64,000 bases of DNA from Archangium lansingense. GTDB taxonomy: Bacteria; Myxococcota; Myxococcia; Myxococcales; Myxococcaceae. The DNA is taken from assembly GCF_026626635.1 (NCBI RefSeq), contig NZ_JAPNKA010000001.1, positions 7,192,001 to 7,256,000 on the forward strand. Reading direction: 5' to 3'. A program made the position numbers and the translations under genes. The notes beneath the pieces are model-generated. The model worked only from the letters and a program-made list of their open reading frames with translations, did no database searches and was not told where the DNA came from. Positions 59,084 to 64,000 of the stretch are shown here, piece after piece (position 1 is the first letter of the stretch; each line of letters starts with the position of its first letter).

Positions 59084-59444
59084 GGATTTCTCCCCCAGCT
59101 CCCGGTCACTGGATGTTCCGGAGCGATGCACTCACGGTGACAAAGAAGCCGGCCGGGAGGAAGTTTTCCTGCCTGGAAGGCGGGTGAGCCCAGCCCCGAC
59201 TTTCAGGGGGCACACCCGGTCCCCTGTCCCGCGCCCTCCCCCTCGCCCGACCCCTCGGGGGGTTCACTTCTGTGGCGACACGTGGCCCTCTTGTTGTAGG
59301 GTCCGCGCACCCTGAGGAGCGCTGCAACGGGATTTCTCCCCGCCAGGCTCAGGTTCGTGAACGGCGCTCGCTGACTCGTGGCTGGATGCCCGGGAGGCGA
59401 GCAGGTCCCGTCCCCCCACATTCAGCCCTTCCGAGGAGCACCGC
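59084..59444. other. Intergenic region upstream of ahcY
   Basis: The gap between the leftward SDR and ahcY contains the SAH riboswitch at 59311-59370 and a GAGGAG ribosome-binding site before 59445. The first 220 bases should hold both promoters but show no clear boxes to my eye. Confidence 0.6.
59311..59370 (+). promoter_or_regulatory. S-adenosylhomocysteine (SAH) riboswitch
   Basis: The segment matches the SAH aptamer consensus: GAGGAGCGCTGCAACGG, then CCAGGCTC, then AACGGCGCTC. The P1 stem pairs 59311-59316 (CCTGAG) with 59348-59353 (CTCAGG), and the pseudoknot pairs 59317-59322 (GAGCGC) with 59364-59369 (GCGCTC), both perfectly. A short stem CGGG/CCCG lies between. It ends 75 bases before ahcY. 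SAH binding should raise expression of the enzyme that destroys SAH. Confidence 0.93.
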
Positions 59445-60863
<1,419 letters not shown>

Positions 60864-60875
60864 TCAAGCGGCCCC

Positions 60876-60907
60876 GAGGCGGCGGGTTCGATTCCCGCCG
60901 CCTCCAC
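60876..60907 (+). other. tRNA-3'-end-like attachment-site candidate
   Basis: An 11-bp perfect inverted repeat (60876-60886 with 60894-60904) encloses TTCGATT, the tRNA T-loop, and is followed by CAC. The 3' half looks like the T-arm plus acceptor end of a tRNA or tmRNA, but no D-arm or anticodon arm precedes it; ahcY ends 13 bases upstream. Standing between ahcY and a tyrosine integrase, it is a probable att core. Confidence 0.6.
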
Positions 60908-60918
60908 ACTCAGAAGCT

Positions 60919-60953
60919 CAGCAATCCCGAGGGGTTGCTGGGCTTTTTCTTTG
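60919..60953 (+). terminator. Rho-independent terminator downstream of ahcY
   Basis: CAGCAA (60919-60924) pairs with TTGCTG (60935-60940), extended inward by CCC/GGG-type pairs, and GGCTTTTTCTTT follows. It should end ahcY transcription before the integrase, which is read from the other strand. Confidence 0.82.
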
Positions 60954-60974
60954 CCCTCGTTTCCGCATGTGCCC

Positions 60975-62186
60975 TCAGTGTGCCCCTTCGGCGCTTCTGG
61001 CCGGAGCGGCTTGGAGCTGGGGCACAGGAAGGTCGAGCTGCTGCACGGCGCTCGCCCGTACCTCGGGGGACAGGTGGGCATAGCGCTCTGTCATCTCGAT
61101 GGTCGCGTGTCCCATCAGCTCCTGGATCGCCTTGAGCGGCACGCCACGCATCGCGAGGTGGCTCCCGTAGGTGTGCCGCAGGTCGTGCCAGCCGATGCGC
61201 CCCTGCTCGCGGCAGATGTCCGCCTCGCGAAGCGCACGCTCCAGAGGGCCCTTCATGGTCCCGTTCGTGTGCGGCTGCCCGTCTGCCTGACAGAACACGT
61301 AGGGACCGCGCAGGTGCCGGTGAGCCTTGAGCGCTTCCAGGGCCGAGCCCGGCAGATCGACCGCCCGCTCGCGCCCGCCCTTGGGAAGCCCCGTCACCCC
61401 GCGCCAGATGGTCCGCCGGACGTGCAGCTTGCCGCGCTGCAAGTCCACGTCGGCCCACTGGAGCCCGATCAGCTCGCCTTGCCGCAGTCCCGTCTTGAGC
61501 GCCACGAGCACGACCGCGCGCCAGTCAGGGGCCGCAGCGGCGACCACCCGCTCGGCTTCCTCAAAGCTGAGAAAGTCAAACGCCGCCTTCGCAGTCTTGA
61601 AGAGCTTGACGCGCGGAACGTGCGTGATGATGCCGTGCTCCTGTGCGAGCGACAGCATCTTGCGAACCACCGTTAGCGCGTTGTTGATGGTCTTGAGGCT
61701 CAGAAGCGCGGGCTGGATGTCCTTACGCTTGCGAATGGCTGCCTTTGTGGGGGCATCCTTTCGGGCGCGGGCTCCCGACGTCTTCTTGCGCATGGCCGCT
61801 TTGAAGTCCTCGATCTCAGCCAGACCGATGGAGTCCAACGGCATACGGCCAAGAGCCGGGATGACGTGCTGGTCGAGGATTTGGCGCTTGGAGACAACGC
61901 TTGAATATTTGTTGTTGTTCTCGCTGTACGTGAGGAAGCGCTGGACAAACTCTTCCACCGTGGGAATCCGGCCCGCCTCGCTCTGCTTTTCCTTTCCGAA
62001 GGAACCCGTGAGGAGTGCGTGCCGGATCTGACGCTCGTATTCCTCAGCGCCCCGGCGAGTGTTGATAGGCGATGCCTTGCGCACGCGCTCAACCCTCCCG
62101 CTCGGGTGCTGATACTTGACGTCGATCCACCACGCTTCCTGCACCTTGCCCTCCTTGGTCTTCCACTTCCGCAGTCTGACGCTCAT
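60975..62186 (-). CDS. Tyrosine site-specific integrase
   Basis: The 403-residue recombinase has an N-terminal arm-binding segment (WWIDVKYQHPSGRVERVRKA), a SAM-like core-binding domain (about 80-200) and the catalytic domain with Arg235 (TGLRQGE), His334-x-x-Arg337 (HDLRHTYGSHLA), His360 (GHAT) and nucleophile Tyr369 (RYAHL), all present. It should insert and excise the element that begins next to the tRNA-like palindrome. Its start overlaps the upstream Xis-like gene by four bases (ATGA). The reading direction is toward the att core, as is usual. Confidence 0.95.
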   Translation of the reverse strand: MSVRLRKWKTKEGKVQEAWWIDVKYQHPSGRVERVRKASPINTRRGAEEYERQIRHALLTGSFGKEKQSEAGRIPTVEEFVQRFLTYSENNNKYSSVVSKRQILDQHVIPALGRMPLDSIGLAEIEDFKAAMRKKTSGARARKDAPTKAAIRKRKDIQPALLSLKTINNALTVVRKMLSLAQEHGIITHVPRVKLFKTAKAAFDFLSFEEAERVVAAAAPDWRAVVLVALKTGLRQGELIGLQWADVDLQRGKLHVRRTIWRGVTGLPKGGRERAVDLPGSALEALKAHRHLRGPYVFCQADGQPHTNGTMKGPLERALREADICREQGRIGWHDLRHTYGSHLAMRGVPLKAIQELMGHATIEMTERYAHLSPEVRASAVQQLDLPVPQLQAAPARSAEGAH

Positions 62187-62437
62187 GGCTTTTTTCCAAG
62201 CGCGGGACTGCTGTTACCCGGCGTCCAGGATAGCAGAACGCTCCGGCGAAGTCGGACAGATCGACCAAGGTGGACCGCTCCCGGCACCCCGCCGCGCCGG
62301 ATCGACTCATAGAGCGTTTTCCGGTTCACGCGCAGGAGAATGGCGGCTTCGTCAACCGTGAGGAATTCAGGCGCACTGGAATCAGACCCTGGGGGAGTGG
62401 GCAGGCTTGGAGCTGGCGACAGGATGGGCTTTTCCAC
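62183..62437 (-). CDS. AlpA/Xis-like helix-turn-helix protein
   Basis: The short protein has an excisionase-type winged HTH: FLTVDEAAILLRVNRKTLYE followed by SIRRGGVPGAVHLGRSVRLR. Such proteins bind att arms or regulate integrase. It is coupled to the integrase by a four-base overlap. The start is uncertain: a GTG at 62437 gives 84 residues, a TTG at 62509 gives 108, and neither has a strong ribosome-binding site. Confidence 0.82.
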   Translation of the reverse strand: MEKPILSPAPSLPTPPGSDSSAPEFLTVDEAAILLRVNRKTLYESIRRGGVPGAVHLGRSVRLRRSVLLSWTPGNSSPALGKKP

Positions 62438-62502
62438 AACGCCTAAATGGGTGCGGATTCTTGACGTGGCCCAGGCCAGCAGCGGCAGCGGAAAAGCGGC
62501 GG

Positions 62503-62523
62503 GCGTCAAGCGTCAAGCGTCAA
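62503..62523. repeat. Iteron-like tandem 7-mers
   Basis: GCGTCAA occurs three times in perfect tandem at 62503-62509, 62510-62516 and 62517-62523. Related sequence in the opposite orientation (GCTTGAC) occurs twice, eight bases apart, at 62613 and 62621. The AT-rich block lies between these sets. Confidence 0.8.
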
Positions 62524-62553
62524 TTGGGCTGTTCCAACAATCCTATATCCCTA

Positions 62554-62633
62554 TACCTCATATATTCCTATATCCTACATGAGCTTTTTCTATAGGAGTT
62601 TATAGATTCAAGGCTTGACGGCTTGACAGCGTG
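62554..62633. repeat. AT-rich imperfect repeat, copy 1
   Basis: The block shares TACCTCATATAT at its start, TTTATAGATTCA in the middle and GACGGCTTGA with GCGTG at its end with the copy at 62746-62835. It is strikingly AT-rich against the surrounding genome. Confidence 0.78.
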
Positions 62634-62745
62634 ACACCTTGCCGGGTCTGGGGGCTTGGTGCCTTGAACGGCAGGCAGCCTCGCCGGTGAGAAGTGGCTC
62701 ACGTCATGCGGCTTTGAGCTGGTTTCCTAAACCTCCACAGCCTTC

Positions 62746-62835
62746 TACCTCATATATGTATATATATTCTCATATACTACACGACCTTTTTCGTATGGGG
62801 TTTATAGATTCAGGTCGTGACGGCTTGATCGCGTG
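62746..62835. repeat. AT-rich imperfect repeat, copy 2
   Basis: Second copy, 192 bases after the first, in the same orientation. Divergence between the copies is mostly in the central ATAT runs, while the GACGGCTTGA end is kept, suggesting a protein-binding role. Confidence 0.78.
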
Positions 62836-63084
62836 CCAGTGCTAGCGTTTCCCTCCGTGTGCCGCGCCTGGAAGGACGCCCCCCCGGCAAGTTTTTCCGA
62901 TGCGGGGCCGCTCTCAACCTTGCTCGGAGGTCGCACACGCTGAGAAAATTTCCAAAAAATCTCGCGGGCCCTGTTTGTTTTGCCGCCCGTACCCCCTGAA
63001 ATCTTGCCGAAACTGCCCCCATAACCGGCTGGATGCGGCAGCGTCGGCTACGAGCAGAGCAGGCACACGTCGGCACGCTCCACG

Positions 63085-63275
63085 CCCCCCGTGCCGCTGC
63101 CCGCGTCCAGGTGCCTTCCCCTAACTCCGCGCGCCGGTTGTTGTCCCCCCTGGAGCCCTCCACGGCCCGCCGCGCCGTTTCTGGTGTCGTGCCCCCCAAG
63201 TTCCCGAGGCATGGGCTGCGGCGCTCCTGGAGCCCGCCAGAGGCCCAGCGTGCCGTTTCTCGCGTCCAGGTCGCC
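63085..63275. repeat. Degenerate ~80-bp repeat series
   Basis: A motif like CGTGCCGTTTCTCGCGTCC recurs at about 63090, 63171 and 63249, and CTGGAGCCC-CCA-GGCCC recurs at 63150 and 63227, giving a period of 77-81 bases. No spacer logic of CRISPR is present. Confidence 0.55.
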
Positions 63276-63421
63276 CAACGGCCCGGCTTTTGCCCGGCCA
63301 GCAACCAAGCGCGCCCCAACAGACTCCGACGCCTTCCGCTGGCAGCTCGGCAGAAGTGAGCGCCCACGCCGTCAGCGGCGAATGAGCCACCGACAAAAAC
63401 CGCACCCATTTAGCGAGGGCG

Positions 63422-64000
63422 ATGCCCAATGCGATCACACGCTCTCTTCAGCTTGCAGCGGTTCGGAAGGATGCGGCTGCGCTAACCGCCGTCGAGGCTG
63501 GGAGCGGTCAACGTGTCTACACCTTCAAGGCGAGCGACGGTGATTTCGATCGGTACTCCGACCGCCTGAGCGTGAAGGGTTGGCGCGTCGAGGGTTACAA
63601 CGCGAACGGCGTCGTCTTGTTCAACCACGACGACGGCGCGCAGGCGGCGAGCACGGGGGCCGAGCCCGCGCTGCCCATTGGTAAGGGGCGCGTCTACGTC
63701 GACGGCGACGCGCTGATGATCGACATCGTCTTTGACGACGAAGACGACCTCGCGCGCAAGGTCGAGCGCAAGGTTGCGAAGGGCATTCTTAACGCTGTCA
63801 GCGTTCGTTACCTCATGCTTCCGGGACAGTACCGGCAGAACGAGCGCGGTGGGTTAGCTGTGCCCGTTCTGGTGGCTGAGCGGCGCGGGCAGTGTGCAGC
63901 GTGCGCGCTGGTCATCGAGCAGGGCGAGGTGATCACCTACGAGCGCGCGGTCGGTGCGCTGCACATGGCTTGCGCAGACCGGCCAGCAGACCGACGCCGC
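63422..64000 (+). CDS. Phage prohead protease (3' end outside window)
   Basis: The frame is open for 193 codons to the window edge. The protein reads YTFKASDGDFDRYSDRLSVK, then GYNANGVVLFNHDD (with the His expected in the protease site), PIGKGRVYVDGDALMIDIVF, and KGILNAVSVRY (with the Ser-containing VSV motif). This is the pattern of HK97-type prohead serine proteases that mature the capsid. GAGGG precedes the ATG at 63422, although very closely. It identifies the element as a prophage or phage-derived island. Two CxxC-like Cys pairs in the C-terminal part (QCAACAL) are unusual for the core domain. Confidence 0.85.
   Translation, partial: MPNAITRSLQLAAVRKDAAALTAVEAGSGQRVYTFKASDGDFDRYSDRLSVKGWRVEGYNANGVVLFNHDDGAQAASTGAEPALPIGKGRVYVDGDALMIDIVFDDEDDLARKVERKVAKGILNAVSVRYLMLPGQYRQNERGGLAVPVLVAERRGQCAACALVIEQGEVITYERAVGALHMACADRPADRRR

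Larger units (their letters stand above)
62438..63421. other. Non-coding stretch inside the integrated element
   Basis: About 980 bases without a credible gene. It holds the iteron-like 7-mers, two imperfect copies of an AT-rich block, a further degenerate repeat series at 63085-63275, and between them unassigned sequence. Open frames here lack ribosome-binding sites and recognisable domains. Confidence 0.6.

Noticed and set aside
60876..60907. Functional tRNA or tmRNA gene
   Set aside because: Only a T-arm/acceptor-like hairpin is present; D-arm and anticodon arm are missing and ahcY ends 13 bases upstream.
63085..63275. CRISPR array
   Set aside because: The repeats are degenerate, the intervening sequence is itself partly repeated, and no cas gene is nearby.
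62810..63409. Minus-strand 199-codon frame in the element
   Set aside because: It crosses the repeat series, is Arg/Gly/Ala-rich with no domain, and has no convincing ribosome-binding site.

Overview
The window reads as a chromosomal segment of a myxobacterium (Myxococcota; Archangium/Cystobacter-like is an inference). The evidence is very high GC with strong third-position bias, an IF3 gene with a long Ala/Pro-rich tail and an apparent AUC start as reported for Myxococcus Dsg, many small lipoproteins, and a large modular NRPS/PKS locus. The highest-GC genes throw very long antisense shadow frames, which I left out.

Bases 1-30667 hold a lipopeptide-type biosynthetic cluster built around a divergent promoter region (4151-4613). 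Leftward, running off the window edge, is a loading gene: fatty acyl-AMP ligase, ACP, condensation domain and the start of an adenylation domain. Rightward are a family-1 glycosyltransferase, a one-module PKS (KS-AT-KR-ACP) and a 6643-residue NRPS with six C-A-PCP modules and a terminal thioesterase. Specificity residues read by hand suggest X1-Gln-Val-Glu-Ala-Ala, with X1 unassigned and Ala tentative. Modules 2 and 4, and modules 5 and 6, are near-identical DNA copies. A single codon in the pocket (CAG/AAG) appears to separate the Gln from the Glu module. The expected product is a fatty-acylated, possibly glycosylated, ketide-containing peptide.

Bases 30877-38842 are a housekeeping block on the minus strand: tRNA-Val, thrS, infC, rpmI, rplT, pheS, pheT, ihfA, tRNA-Pro. 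A terminator or attenuator hairpin separates rplT from pheS.

Bases 38900-59100 are a mixed region of single genes and short operons: family-5 uracil-DNA glycosylase, AI-2E-type permease, small secreted and PEGA lipoproteins, PilZ protein, FKBP isomerase, three zinc-peptidase-like lipoproteins, cold-shock protein, DUF3105 and HGSNAT-like proteins, a YfbK-like VWA lipoprotein, a double GNAT, a probable thiaminase I, a WG-repeat/beta-solenoid pair with coupled starts, and an SDR. An IS91-type transposase scrap and a truncated EcsC gene mark older rearrangement.

Bases 59311-60863 carry ahcY preceded by a clear S-adenosylhomocysteine riboswitch. Just after ahcY a tRNA-3'-end-like palindrome marks the boundary of an integrated element that runs past the right edge: tyrosine integrase, AlpA/Xis-like protein, an AT-rich iteron-bearing region with imperfect repeats, and the beginning of a phage prohead protease.
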